Shown here piece by piece: positions 25,636 through 34,142 of a stretch of DNA of 64,000 nucleotides. A program made the position numbers and the translations under genes. Source of the DNA: Stenotrophomonas sp. ATCM1_4 (lineage in GTDB: Bacteria; Pseudomonadota; Gammaproteobacteria; Xanthomonadales; Xanthomonadaceae); contig NZ_QPFB01000001.1 in assembly GCF_004348115.1 (NCBI RefSeq), positions 1,970,773 to 2,034,772 on the forward strand, given 5' to 3'. The notes beneath the pieces are model-generated. The model saw only the letters and a list, made by a program, of their open reading frames with translations, had not been told where the DNA came from and ran no database searches. How positions within the stretch are numbered: the first letter of the stretch is position 1; each line of letters begins with the position of its first letter.

Positions 25636-26115
25636 ATGAACAGCAAGAACACGATCTGCCTTTGGTATGACGGCACGGCGCTGGAGGCGGCCACGTTTTA
25701 TGCCGCCACGTTCCCCGACAGCAAGGTGAATGCAGTGCATCGCGCGCCGGGGGACTACCCCGCCGGCAAACAGGGCGACGTCCTGACCGTGGAATTCACG
25801 GTGATGGGCATCCCCTGCCTGGGTTTGAACGGTGGCTCGGCCTTCAAGCACACCGAAGCGTTCTCGTTCCAGGTGGCCACCGATGACCAGGCCGAAACCG
25901 ACCGGCTATGGAATGCCATTGTCGACAACGGCGGCCAGGAGAGCGCCTGCGGCTGGTGCAAGGACCGCTGGGGCCTGTCGTGGCAGATCACACCGCGCGT
26001 GCTCAGCGAGGCCATCAGTGACCCCGACCCGGCCGCGGCCAAGCGGGCGTTCACCGCGATGATGGAGATGACGAAGATCGACATCGCCAGGATCGAGGCG
26101 GCACGCCGGGGGTGA
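25636..26115 (+). CDS. VOC family (PhnB-like glyoxalase superfamily) protein
   Basis: 159 residues. The pattern NTICLWYDGTALEAATFYAA, a central LNGGSAFKHTEAFSF and a C-terminal DRWGLSWQITPRVL is that of the PhnB/3-demethylubiquinone methyltransferase-like branch of the vicinal-oxygen-chelate fold. Members are cytoplasmic dimers of uncertain function; some act in resistance or small-molecule turnover. A good ribosome site (GGAGG) precedes the ATG. Divergent from the endonuclease gene. Confidence 0.88.
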   Translation: MNSKNTICLWYDGTALEAATFYAATFPDSKVNAVHRAPGDYPAGKQGDVLTVEFTVMGIPCLGLNGGSAFKHTEAFSFQVATDDQAETDRLWNAIVDNGGQESACGWCKDRWGLSWQITPRVLSEAISDPDPAAAKRAFTAMMEMTKIDIARIEAARRG

Positions 26116-26316
26116 AGCACGGGATTGGATCGGTTGGCGCGTTTGTTCCCGCGACGCACACGCGCTTCGCGGCCATGGCTGCCCCTACGGGAAGTGGGGG
26201 TGGCTTCCCAGGATGACAGACGGGGTTTTCCCGGCGGCAACGACGTTCCGGGCGGGCAAGGTGGCGATGGCCGCGGCGAAAGCGGCCATCCCCTTGATCG
26301 AAAAGGACGACCGACG

Positions 26317-26781
26317 ATGCAGAACCTGAGTTCCCTTCGTTTGACCGACAAGCAGTTGAGCGCATTGGATGCCGCACTGACCGAGCTGGAGGCACAGCTG
26401 GTGGGGCTGGTGGCGATGTCCGCCGCGCAGCGCAAGAAGCTCTCGCGCATGGGCAGCAAATCCGAAGCCTTCTGCCGGCAGACGTTGCATGTGCTGGCGC
26501 AGAACCCGCAGGTGGTACCGGCGACGTTGAGCATCGCCGAGGCCCTGTCCGACCTGGACACGCTGGACCGCCTGCGTCCCCGCCTGCAGCGCATCCTGCG
26601 CCTTGCCGAACGGGCCTCCGATACCGACATCGCCCTGCGCAGCGACGTGATGCGCTGCGCCCTGGACGGTTACGCCCTGCTCAAGGTGGCCGGTCGCAAC
26701 CAGGGCCTGGAAGCCCTGCGGCGCAATCTGGGCAGCCGCTTCTCCAAATCCTCGCGCGGCGGCAGGTCTTCCCCTTCGTGA
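26317..26781 (+). CDS. Conserved hypothetical protein
   Basis: 154 residues, not assigned to a named family. Mostly helical and soluble, with SLRLTDKQLSALDAALTELE, AQRKKLSRMGSKSEAFCRQT and DLDTLDRLRPRLQRILRLAE as the more distinctive segments; the C-terminus is Ser/Arg-rich. No membrane segment or signal peptide. The start is ATG 26317, with AAGGAC 8 bases upstream; the frame is open further upstream without a ribosome site. A strong terminator follows 46 bases after the stop. Confidence 0.75.
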   Translation: MQNLSSLRLTDKQLSALDAALTELEAQLVGLVAMSAAQRKKLSRMGSKSEAFCRQTLHVLAQNPQVVPATLSIAEALSDLDTLDRLRPRLQRILRLAERASDTDIALRSDVMRCALDGYALLKVAGRNQGLEALRRNLGSRFSKSSRGGRSSPS

Positions 26782-26826
26782 AACCGTACTGACGGGGCTG
26801 CCGTCATCGCCCTAGCACTCGACCAC

Positions 26827-26858
26827 AAAGAGGCCGCCCACGGGCGGCCTCTTTCTTT
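26827..26858 (+). terminator. Strong terminator, probably bidirectional
   Basis: Perfect 13-bp stem AAAGAGGCCGCCC / GGGCGGCCTCTTT with a two-base loop, A-rich on the left and T-rich on the right, 46 bases after the stop of the preceding gene. Confidence 0.88.
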
Positions 26859-27278
26859 GGCAGGAAGGTTGCGCGCCCGGGCGTCGTGTCACCGGCCCTG
26901 CCCTTCATTGGCCCGGCCAGTGCTTCAACGGTCAACGTGTCGGCCTCTCGCGTGGCGCTTGAAGCGGCATGGGCCATGCTCCCGGTGGCAGACTTGCCAC
27001 ATGTGCTTGCCGCGCGCACCTTCAAGGGGCATGGATGCCGTTACGAGCGCCATGGATGACGAAAAAAGCGGCATCGTCACCGGTTCATTCGCCACCGCTG
27101 ACGAAAAGGGCGGCATCGCTGCCGGTGTGAGCGGCACCGATGACACAACTCACGGCACGAGCGGCGCTTCCGGGGCAATCAACGCCCCGCTTTGGTGCGT
27201 GGCTTAGGACGCATGCGAGATTACGGCCGCTGACGAACGCTGGCTTGGGGGATTACCAGGCGTTGGCGATTTCGCGGA
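26859..27278. other. Intergenic stretch between terminator and desaturase gene
   Basis: About 420 bases with no confident gene. The only notable content is a 58-codon open frame at 27031-27207, listed separately. Confidence 0.5.
27031..27207 (+). CDS. Possible small ORF with an internal peptide repeat
   Basis: 58 codons, ATG at 27031 preceded by AAGGGG. The product contains an approximate repeat, DEKSGIVTGSFATA followed by DEKGGIAAGVSGTD, reflecting a ~42-bp tandem duplication in the DNA. No family recognised, no conservation information, and no terminator after it. It may be a degraded fragment instead of a gene. Confidence 0.22.
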   Translation: MDAVTSAMDDEKSGIVTGSFATADEKGGIAAGVSGTDDTTHGTSGASGAINAPLWCVA

Positions 27279-28433
27279 CTACGCCGCGCCCACCGATGGC
27301 GCATTGCCAGGCTGCTCGGCGGGCTCGGCGACTACCAGCGGGCGCTCCGGGGCCGGGCGGCTCGGGAAGGCGTGACGCAGGATGCGCCAGACCACCTGGC
27401 CGAACTGCTTCGGCAATGAGCCGGTGTTGTAGTGCTGGCCGTAGCGGGCGCAGATGGCCTTCACGTCCACCGCCATCGCGGCATACCGGTTGGCGGGGAT
27501 GTCGGGATAGAAGTGGTGCTCGATCTGGTGGCTGAGGTTGCCGGTCATCACGTCTAGCAACCGGCCGCCGGCGAGATTGGACGAACCGCGCAACTGGCGC
27601 AGGTACCAATGGCCGCGCGTCTCGTTGCGGATGCAGTCCTTGGGGAAGGTTTCGGCGTCGGCGGTGAAGTGGCCACAGAAGATCACCACGTACGTCCACA
27701 CGTTGCGGATGACGTTGGCCAGCAGGTTGCCCAGCAGCACCGGCAGGAAGAACGGGCCGGCCAGTGCCGGGAACAGCACGTAGTCCTTCAGCAGTTGCTT
27801 GAGCATCTTGCGGCGCACCGGCCTGGCCTGCGCCCACAGCTGCCGCAGCGTGACCTTGCGGTTGAGCAGGCGGCCCACGCGCAGGTCCTGTATGGCGATG
27901 CCCCACTCGAACAGCAACGCGAACACCACCGCCACGAACGGCTGCGCCAGGAAGAACGGGTGCCAGCGCTGCTCGGGGAAGATGCGCAGCAGCCCGTAGC
28001 CGATGTCATCGTCCAGCCCGCGCACGTTGGTGTAGGTGTGGTGGCGGAAATTGTGGGTCTTGCGCCAGTTCTCGGCGGTGCCGACGATGTCCCACTCGTA
28101 GGTCTTGCCCTGCAATGACGGGTCGCCCATCCAGTCGTACTGGCCATGGATGACGTTGTGCGCCAGCTCCATGTTCTCCAGGATCTTGGACAGCGCCAGC
28201 AGCACCACGCCGGCAATCCAGGCCGGCACCAGCACGCTGTGCACGAATGCCCCCAGGAACAACAGCGTGCGCCCGGCGACGCCGGTCCAGCGCACGGCCG
28301 CGACGATCCTGCGGATGTAGCGCGCGTCAGAGGCGCCCAGCGAAGCCAGGTGCCTGGCGCGCACCGCATCGAGTTCATCGCCGAAGGCCTGCAGTTCGGC
28401 CGCGGACAGGGTGCGGTTGTGCACGGAAGACAT
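27279..28433 (-). CDS. Acyl-CoA desaturase (DesB/DesA3-like)
   Basis: 384 residues, an integral-membrane fatty acid desaturase. All three histidine boxes are present: HNVIH near residue 95, HNFRHH near 130 and QIEHHFYP near 310. Two hydrophobic blocks lie between them. Family members introduce a double bond into acyl chains using O2 and electrons from a reductase. The upstream gene, a ferredoxin reductase fusion, starts the operon and overlaps in expression (3-base gap). With the divergent FabR/DesT-like repressor the set matches the Pseudomonas desT-desCB system, which adjusts membrane unsaturation. A putative DesT-like operator is at 29518-29541. Confidence 0.93.
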   Translation of the reverse strand: MSSVHNRTLSAAELQAFGDELDAVRARHLASLGASDARYIRRIVAAVRWTGVAGRTLLFLGAFVHSVLVPAWIAGVVLLALSKILENMELAHNVIHGQYDWMGDPSLQGKTYEWDIVGTAENWRKTHNFRHHTYTNVRGLDDDIGYGLLRIFPEQRWHPFFLAQPFVAVVFALLFEWGIAIQDLRVGRLLNRKVTLRQLWAQARPVRRKMLKQLLKDYVLFPALAGPFFLPVLLGNLLANVIRNVWTYVVIFCGHFTADAETFPKDCIRNETRGHWYLRQLRGSSNLAGGRLLDVMTGNLSHQIEHHFYPDIPANRYAAMAVDVKAICARYGQHYNTGSLPKQFGQVVWRILRHAFPSRPAPERPLVVAEPAEQPGNAPSVGAA

Positions 28434-28436
28434 CGG

Positions 28437-29498
28437 TTACAGCTCCAGGGCGAGATCGGTACTGGCGCTGTTGACGCACAGCTTCAGCGGGGTGGACGGT
28501 TCGGCGGCGTAGTCGCCGGTCAGCGTATGCCGGGTGATGCCGGACACCTTGTCGCAGACGCAGGTGTTGCAGATGCCCATGCGGCAACCACTGGCCGGCT
28601 GGATGCCCTCGGCCTCCAGGGCCGCCAGCAGGGGCTTGCCGCGCGGCAGCGTCAACGTGCGACCGGTCCGCAGCAGCTGTACCTGCACACTGCCCTGCTC
28701 GATGTCCGGCAAGGCCGGTTGGCTGAAAGCCTCGCTTTCAAACTGGGCAACCTGGCCCTGCAGACGTTGCCGTGCCGCTTCAACAAACCCGGCCGGCCCG
28801 CAGGCCAGCACCCGCGTGGCCGCCGGTGCATCCAATGCCGCGAAGTCGTGCGCATCCACGCGCGTCGCCGGCGCGGTCGCATCGCGGGTCAGCAACAGTT
28901 GCAGGCGGAAGTGCGGATGGCGGGCGGCAAGCGCCTGCAGCTCCTCGACGAAGCACAGCTCCTCGCGGCGACGCGCCCAGTACAACAGGTCCACGGCCAC
29001 CGGCATGCCCTGCGCATCCAGCGCCTGCAGCAGCGAGCGCATCGGGGTGATGCCGCTACCGGCGGCCAGCAACAACAGGCGCTGGCCCGGATCGGTGCGC
29101 AGGGTCATCTCACCAAAAGCCTGGCCCAGCGCGATCACGTCGCCTGGCCGGGCATTGCGGGTCAGCCAGGTGCTGGCCTTGCCATCGGGGATCGCCTTGA
29201 CGGTGATGGCCAGGCGCCCATTGGGCAGGACGGTCGGGCTGTAGCTGCGGGTGACCAGGCGGCCATCCACCTCCACGCCGACGTTGATGTGCTGGCCCGC
29301 CTGCACCCCGGCGAAGTGCCGGTTGGGCTGCAGCTCCAGGGTTACCGCATCGGCGCTGGCGGCGTTGCGGGCCACGACACGCGCCAACGGGCGGCGCAGC
29401 GTCCACAGGCGATTGACGCGGGTAGACCAGAAATCGAAGAAGCCCTCGCTCAGCCAGGGGATCTGGGGGGGCGTGGCATTACGGTAGACAGCACTCAT
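28437..29498 (-). CDS. Ferredoxin reductase with C-terminal 2Fe-2S domain (desaturase electron donor, DesC-like)
   Basis: 353 residues. The FAD-binding domain carries RSYSPT, the NAD(P)-binding domain has LLLAAGSGITPMRSLLQAL, and the C-terminal plant-type 2Fe-2S domain has CRMGICNTCVC plus a distal Cys (LKLCVNS). It passes electrons from NAD(P)H to the desaturase encoded immediately downstream. The gene starts 95 bases from the divergent TetR-family gene, with the palindromic operator between them. Equivalent to DesC in the Pseudomonas desCB operon. Confidence 0.92.
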   Translation of the reverse strand: MSAVYRNATPPQIPWLSEGFFDFWSTRVNRLWTLRRPLARVVARNAASADAVTLELQPNRHFAGVQAGQHINVGVEVDGRLVTRSYSPTVLPNGRLAITVKAIPDGKASTWLTRNARPGDVIALGQAFGEMTLRTDPGQRLLLLAAGSGITPMRSLLQALDAQGMPVAVDLLYWARRREELCFVEELQALAARHPHFRLQLLLTRDATAPATRVDAHDFAALDAPAATRVLACGPAGFVEAARQRLQGQVAQFESEAFSQPALPDIEQGSVQVQLLRTGRTLTLPRGKPLLAALEAEGIQPASGCRMGICNTCVCDKVSGITRHTLTGDYAAEPSTPLKLCVNSASTDLALEL

Positions 29499-29517
29499 GG
29501 CGACGAACTATACGGCC

Positions 29518-29541
29518 GAGCATACAGCTGTGTATACACTC
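29518..29541. promoter_or_regulatory. Candidate FabR/DesT operator
   Basis: An interrupted dyad: GAGCATACAG on the left and GTATACACTC on the right, with the perfect 10-bp palindrome GTGTATACAC (29530-29539) inside. It lies between the divergent desCB-like and desT-like genes. The sequence type (TACA..TGT core) resembles E. coli FabR sites; binding is inferred. Confidence 0.6.
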
Positions 29542-29592
29542 GTATATTCACCATACCGGCTATGATTCACGAATCCGTCCATCCTGCCCGCG

Positions 29593-30255
29593 ATGACCCG
29601 TCCCGATCAGCCCTTGACCCACCACGACGACCAGCACCCGGCACGCAAGGCTTCGATCTCGCGCGACGACCTGCTGGCGGCGGCGTTGGCGCTGATTGGC
29701 CCGCATCGCAGCGTGTCCACGTTGAGCCTGCGCGAGGTGGCCCGCGAAGCGGGGATCGCCCCGAATTCGTTCTATCGCCAATTCAGGGACATGGACGAGT
29801 TAACCGTGGCCCTGATCGACCTGGCGGGCCGCTCGCTGCGCACCATCATCGGCCAGGCCCGCCTGCGTGCGGCCGACAGCAACCGCGGCGTGATCCGCCT
29901 GTCGGTGGAAACCTTCATGGAGCAGCTGCGCGCCGACGACCGGCTGATGCACGTGCTGCTGCGCGAAGGCACCGCCGGCTCGGACGCCTTCAAGCAGGCG
30001 GTGGACCGCGAGCTCAACTATTTCGAGGACGAGCTCAAGGTGGACCTGGTGCGCCTGGCCGCACTGGACGGCGCCACGCTGCATGAGCCCGCGCTGGCCG
30101 CCAAGGCCATCACCCGCCTGATCTTCGCCATGGGCGGCACCGCCATGGACCTGCCGGAAGAGAAGGACCCGGAGCTGATCGAGCAGATGTCGCAGATGAT
30201 CCGCATGATCATCACCGGCGCACGCGTGCTGGGACGCAACCCCGTCCGCGCCTGA
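29593..30255 (+). CDS. TetR family repressor, FabR/DesT-like
   Basis: 220 residues. The N-terminal helix-turn-helix (LREVAREAGIAPNSFYRQF, about 45-63) is of the FabR type, and the C-terminal half has the conserved GRSLRTIIGQARLRAAD and VLLREGTAGSDAF segments seen in FabR. FabR and DesT bind long-chain acyl-CoA or acyl-ACP and repress unsaturated fatty acid genes according to the saturated/unsaturated ratio. Divergent from the desaturase operon with a shared palindrome, so autoregulation and control of that operon are likely. The start at ATG 29593 lies 52 bases from the operator. Confidence 0.92.
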   Translation: MTRPDQPLTHHDDQHPARKASISRDDLLAAALALIGPHRSVSTLSLREVAREAGIAPNSFYRQFRDMDELTVALIDLAGRSLRTIIGQARLRAADSNRGVIRLSVETFMEQLRADDRLMHVLLREGTAGSDAFKQAVDRELNYFEDELKVDLVRLAALDGATLHEPALAAKAITRLIFAMGGTAMDLPEEKDPELIEQMSQMIRMIITGARVLGRNPVRA

Positions 30256-30329
30256 GCGGCGCAGCCTTGCCCACCTGCCGGCAGGCCACCACCCTCGCCT
30301 GCGGCAACACCCACCCGAACCTGCCACGG

Positions 30330-31433
30330 TCAGCGCTGCAGGCACTCCCGGTAACGTCCGTCCACGCGGTTGGCGAACCACTCGGTGGTCAGCTCGCGGG
30401 TGATCTTGGGGCTGTCCAGGCGGATGCCGGGGATCACCGCGCGCGGCAACGGCTTGCCGGCCCGGGATTCGGCCAAGGCGAACACGCGCTGGTGCAACGG
30501 GCTCTCGCTGAAAGCCAGTTGGTCCGCCTGCTCCAGCGCCCGCCGGATGCCCCGCTCGTCCATTCCCAGCGCCGCGCCCAGCTGCCGCACGGCACGCTCG
30601 GTCTGGCCCGGCGCATCCAGCGGCGCCCCCGGTGCCAGCAGGTCACCATCCAGCGCCAGCGCCTGCCCGGTGGCAACCGCCACCGCGTTCTGGAAGGCCG
30701 CATTGCGGCTGGCATACCAGCCAGCGTTGTAGTCGGCGAACCGGTGCACCTTGCGGGTATATGGCGTTTCATAGCCCAGCAGGTGCATCGTGCCGAAGTA
30801 CACGCCACCGCGCCGGCTGAACACCTCGTCGCGGATACTGGCCTGCACCGGGTACGGATACCCCTGGGCATGCGCCTGCGCGAAGGGGATGCTGACCTGC
30901 ATCGCGCCACCGGTCTGCACCGGGTTCTTGCCGGCGAACAAACGTTGCCCCAGCGGCACGCGGTCGATGATCTCCTCATACAGGCGGCTGAGGTCACGCT
31001 CGGTACGTACCCCGGCCAGCTTGTCACCGTAGCTGCGGCCATCGGTTGCCTTGATCCGCAGGCCGGCATCCACCAGCAGGCCCGGGACATGCAACGCCGA
31101 GGCACGCCGGTCGATCTCCTGGCGCGCGATGCGCGGCAGGTTGGCGACGGCCGGATCGGCGCGATACCCCGACTCCTGCTCGATCACCGCCAGCACCGCG
31201 CAGATGTTCTCGGCGTTGGGGGCAATGCGCTGCGCGGCGAAGGCCGCCTGTATGTCCGCCGCCCAACCGGCACGGTCCGCGGTCCGCGCAGGGATGCGAC
31301 GCTCGATCTCGTTGCGCACCACGTCCGCCGGCGGCCCCGGGGCGGGCGCCGGCACCGTGCTGCAGGCAGCCAGGACGCCCATCGCAACCGCCCCCAGCAG
31401 GACACGGTGCAGGGGCAGCGGCAAGACGGGCAT
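30330..31433 (-). CDS. DUF1615 family lipoprotein
   Basis: 367 residues. A lipoprotein signal peptide ends in lipobox VLAAC (Cys near residue 24). The mature part has a lysozyme-like character: AVIEQESGYRADPAV near residue 85 and GGAMQVSIPFAQAHAQG near residue 185, reminiscent of soluble lytic transglycosylases. DUF1615 proteins are widespread in proteobacteria but their activity is not established. The start is at MPVLPLPLHR (31433); an ATG at 31457 would add eight residues. Probably anchored in the outer membrane. Confidence 0.85.
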   Translation of the reverse strand: MPVLPLPLHRVLLGAVAMGVLAACSTVPAPAPGPPADVVRNEIERRIPARTADRAGWAADIQAAFAAQRIAPNAENICAVLAVIEQESGYRADPAVANLPRIARQEIDRRASALHVPGLLVDAGLRIKATDGRSYGDKLAGVRTERDLSRLYEEIIDRVPLGQRLFAGKNPVQTGGAMQVSIPFAQAHAQGYPYPVQASIRDEVFSRRGGVYFGTMHLLGYETPYTRKVHRFADYNAGWYASRNAAFQNAVAVATGQALALDGDLLAPGAPLDAPGQTERAVRQLGAALGMDERGIRRALEQADQLAFSESPLHQRVFALAESRAGKPLPRAVIPGIRLDSPKITRELTTEWFANRVDGRYRECLQR

Positions 31434-31619
31434 GAAAGCGGCATTCACAGCGGGCATCCCGGGTACATGATGGTCGAACTCAGCGTGCGTGCAATGCCCG
31501 GCACAGTACGTTGCCGGCCCCCACTGCGCCACAGCGCCGTCTTCATGATCGCCGCCGCACTGTACGGGTGGCGCTCGGCTGCGGTATCTATAGCGCTCGT
31601 GTTCCCACGGATGGACCGC

Positions 31620-32600
31620 ATGACACTTCCGCACACCCGCCCCCGCCCCCGCCTGCGCTGGCTGGCCGCCGTCGCGGGCGTCCTGATCCTTGCCGGTTGC
31701 GGTGAGAAGACCGAGCAGGAGCAGCTGGAGGCATTGCGCGACAGCCTGACCTACACGCAGTACCGGCGCCTTTCGCACCACGGCTTGCCCGCCTCCTACA
31801 ACGCCTGGCGCGAGGGCATGCGGATGGCCGGCAGCGAGCCCACGCCTGAGCTGACGCCCGATACCGAATGCATGATCCATGGCCTGCTCGGCTACAGCGC
31901 GCTCAGCGCCGACCGCAGCACCATCGCCATCGCCGAATCGGACATCGTCGATGCCCTGCCCGCCTGCAGGGATTACGCGCAGATCAGCGCCGCCCTCCGC
32001 TCGGTGGCCTTCCACCGGCGGGAATGGCCGCAACTGGCCGAACAGCAGAGCGAGTTCGCGATCAACGGCGGCAAGACGCTCGACGCCGAGCAGGCCACCG
32101 AGGCACGGATGCGGATGCTGATCGTGCATGCCGCGTTGGGTTACAAGGCCATCACGGACAAGCGCTGGGACCGCGCCCAGGTCCATATCGATGCGATCGC
32201 GCTGAGCCTGAAACAGCCGTGGCTGTCGGAGCTGGGGCGCGCCGGGCTGGCCATCAACAACGGCGACGTGCGTGAAGGGCTGTTGATGCTCAAGCGCCTG
32301 AGCGAGAACCCGCAGGTGCCGCCGGAAGCGCGCGCCTATCTGGGGGAACTGATCGGGCAGATCGAGGCCGAGACCGGCGACGTCGATTCCAGCCTGTGGA
32401 TGGCCCGGGTGTTCACCAAGGTGGTCTGGGGCGAGATCAAGCGGCACGGGCCGGATGGGCTGGCCAGCCTGATGGAGTTCGTTGACCAGCAGAGTGCGAA
32501 GGTCGACCAGTTGATGGGCGACGGCAAGGGCATGCTCGACGGCTGGTGGCAGTCGGCCAAGGAACACCTGCGCAGCGACGGCAAGTCGTTCGACGACTGA
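31620..32600 (+). CDS. Putative lipoprotein, unknown function
   Basis: 326 residues. The basic start and hydrophobic core end in lipobox ILAGC (Cys near residue 24). The remainder is soluble and helical, with MARVFTKVVWGEIKRHG and AGLAINNGDVREGLLMLKRL as distinctive segments. The repeated helix pairs in the middle suggest a TPR-like fold, but no repeat fits the consensus well. Divergent from the DUF1615 gene, 186 bases apart. ATG 31611 would add three residues. Function not recognised. Confidence 0.75.
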   Translation: MTLPHTRPRPRLRWLAAVAGVLILAGCGEKTEQEQLEALRDSLTYTQYRRLSHHGLPASYNAWREGMRMAGSEPTPELTPDTECMIHGLLGYSALSADRSTIAIAESDIVDALPACRDYAQISAALRSVAFHRREWPQLAEQQSEFAINGGKTLDAEQATEARMRMLIVHAALGYKAITDKRWDRAQVHIDAIALSLKQPWLSELGRAGLAINNGDVREGLLMLKRLSENPQVPPEARAYLGELIGQIEAETGDVDSSLWMARVFTKVVWGEIKRHGPDGLASLMEFVDQQSAKVDQLMGDGKGMLDGWWQSAKEHLRSDGKSFDD

Positions 32601-32663
32601 GCCGCGCCTGTTTTCTTTCTTCCCGGGACGGTCATCCGCCCCGCAACGTTCTGGATGCATGGC

Positions 32664-33176
32664 ATGACGTTTCATATCCGCGACGAGCAACCCGCCGACA
32701 TCGACGCGATCCACCGCCTGACCGAGGCTGCATTCGCCGAGGCGGTCCATTCCAGCCATACCGAGCAGTTCATCGTTGCCGCATTGCGTGCGGCCGGGCA
32801 GCTGACGGTGTCGCTGGTGGCCGAGGAGCACGGCGCGCTGATCGGGCACGTCGCGGTATCGCCGGTGGTGCTGTCATCGGGCGACGCCGGCTGGCATGGC
32901 CTGGGGCCGATATCGGTCCGCCCGGATCGCCAGGGCCAGGGGATCGGTGCGGCGTTGATGCGGACGGCGATTGATCGCCTGACGAGACTGGGCAGTGCCG
33001 GCTGCGTGCTGCTGGGGGAACCGGGGTACTACGCACGGTTCGGCTTCAAGGTAGTTCCGGAACTGGAGCTGCCGGGGGTTCCACCGGCGTACTTCCAAGC
33101 ACTGCCGCTGGCCGGCACCGTACCGGCGGCGCAGGTGCACTACCACGCGGCATTCGAAGCAACAGCATTCCCATAG
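32664..33176 (+). CDS. GNAT family N-acetyltransferase (YhbS-like)
   Basis: About 170 residues. The acetyl-CoA loop is visible in ISVRPDRQGQGIGAALM (RxxGxGxG/A type), preceded by HVAVSPVVLSS and followed by GEPGYYARFGF, a segment typical of YhbS-like N-acetyltransferases. Acceptor substrate unknown. The start is taken at 32664 (MTFHIRDEQPAD); ATG 32655 would add three residues. Stand-alone gene downstream of the lipoprotein gene. Confidence 0.88.
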   Translation: MTFHIRDEQPADIDAIHRLTEAAFAEAVHSSHTEQFIVAALRAAGQLTVSLVAEEHGALIGHVAVSPVVLSSGDAGWHGLGPISVRPDRQGQGIGAALMRTAIDRLTRLGSAGCVLLGEPGYYARFGFKVVPELELPGVPPAYFQALPLAGTVPAAQVHYHAAFEATAFP

Positions 33177-33225
33177 GAGCGGCCTCGGCCGCGAAGCCAC
33201 GACTCCTGCAGTCTCGCAAATCTAC

Positions 33226-33255
33226 CCCTCCCCTTCGCTGCGCGAAAGGGAGGGA
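33226..33255. repeat. Dispersed CTCCC hairpin repeat, copy 2
   Basis: CCCTCCCCTTCGC followed by GCGAAAGGGAGGG, an imperfect hairpin in the gap between the acetyltransferase and HipA-like genes. It belongs to the same loose family as 3667, 45467 and 56863. Confidence 0.55.
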
Positions 33256-33365
33256 GCGCAGCAACGCCGCGCGTCCCGCACCCATCGACGCACCCCACCC
33301 GGTCACCGCCACTGCGCGCCCGATACGCTAGGCTTGTCGCCCCAACGCCAGCAACGGCACACGTC

Positions 33366-34142
33366 TTGAGAACCGTCCACGCAACCCGCTACATCACACC
33401 GCTGCGCGAAGGGGGATCCCTGCCAGCCGTGATCGAGGCCGACGACGATGGCATGTACGTCATCAAATTCCGTGGCGCCGGCCAGGGTCCGAAGGCGCTG
33501 ATCGCCGAACTGGTCGCCGGTGAACTGGCCCGCGCGCTTGGCTTGCCCATCCCGGAGATCGTCCTGGTCGAACTGGACCGCGAATTCGCGCGCACCGAAC
33601 CGGACCCCGAGATCCAGGACCTCATCCGCGCCAGCGAGGGCACCAACCTGGGCAGCGACTACCTGCCCGGTGCGATCAACTACGATCCGGCGGCGATGCA
33701 GCCCGATGCCGAGCTGGCCTCGCGCATCGTCTGGTTCGATGCCTACACCAGCAACGTGGACCGCACCGTACGCAACCCCAACCTGATGGTCTGGCACCGC
33801 AAGCTGTACCTGATCGACCACGGTGCCGCGCTGTACTTCCACCACGACTGGGAGAACGCCGGCGAGGCCTGCGCCAAGCCCTTCGTCCTCATCCGTGACC
33901 ATGTGCTGCTGCCCTTCGCCAAGGACATCGCCGGCGCCGACCGCGCACTGGCCCCGCTGCTGACCGATGCGGTCATCGACGACATCGTCGCGTTGATCCC
34001 GGATGCCTGGCTGCAGGGCGAGCCGGCGTTTGCCGATGCCGCCAGCTACCGCAAGGCCTACGCCGATTACCTCAAGCGCCGCCTGCAGCTGCGGGATGCA
34101 TTCGTACAGGAGGCCATCCGTGCCCACGCTGCACACGTATGA
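33366..34142 (+). CDS. HipA-like kinase family protein
   Basis: 258 residues, shorter than HipA toxin (~440), with the kinase core only. GGSLPAVIEADDDGMYVIKF holds the nucleotide-binding strands and Lys, WFDAYTSNVDRTVRNPNL the catalytic loop (Asp and Asn), and YLIDHGAALYF the DFG-like metal motif. Such stand-alone proteins are annotated as HipA family kinases; no HipB-type antitoxin is adjacent. The start is TTG at 33366, the only one giving the conserved MRTVHATRYITPL start. The next gene, DUF3037, overlaps its end by 23 bases, a fixed partnership in many genomes. Confidence 0.85.
   Translation: MRTVHATRYITPLREGGSLPAVIEADDDGMYVIKFRGAGQGPKALIAELVAGELARALGLPIPEIVLVELDREFARTEPDPEIQDLIRASEGTNLGSDYLPGAINYDPAAMQPDAELASRIVWFDAYTSNVDRTVRNPNLMVWHRKLYLIDHGAALYFHHDWENAGEACAKPFVLIRDHVLLPFAKDIAGADRALAPLLTDAVIDDIVALIPDAWLQGEPAFADAASYRKAYADYLKRRLQLRDAFVQEAIRAHAAHV

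Noticed and set aside
26857..27030. N-terminal extension of the short + strand frame after the terminator
   Set aside because: Arg/Cys-rich and without a ribosome site; only the part from 27031 has any support.
30267..31610. Upstream extension of the lipoprotein frame on the + strand
   Set aside because: The part before 31611 overlaps the DUF1615 gene on the other strand and has no coding character; the lipoprotein signal begins at 31620.
33366..34142. HipAB toxin-antitoxin system
   Set aside because: No HipB-type DNA-binding partner upstream and the kinase is much shorter than HipA; the partner is a DUF3037 protein downstream.
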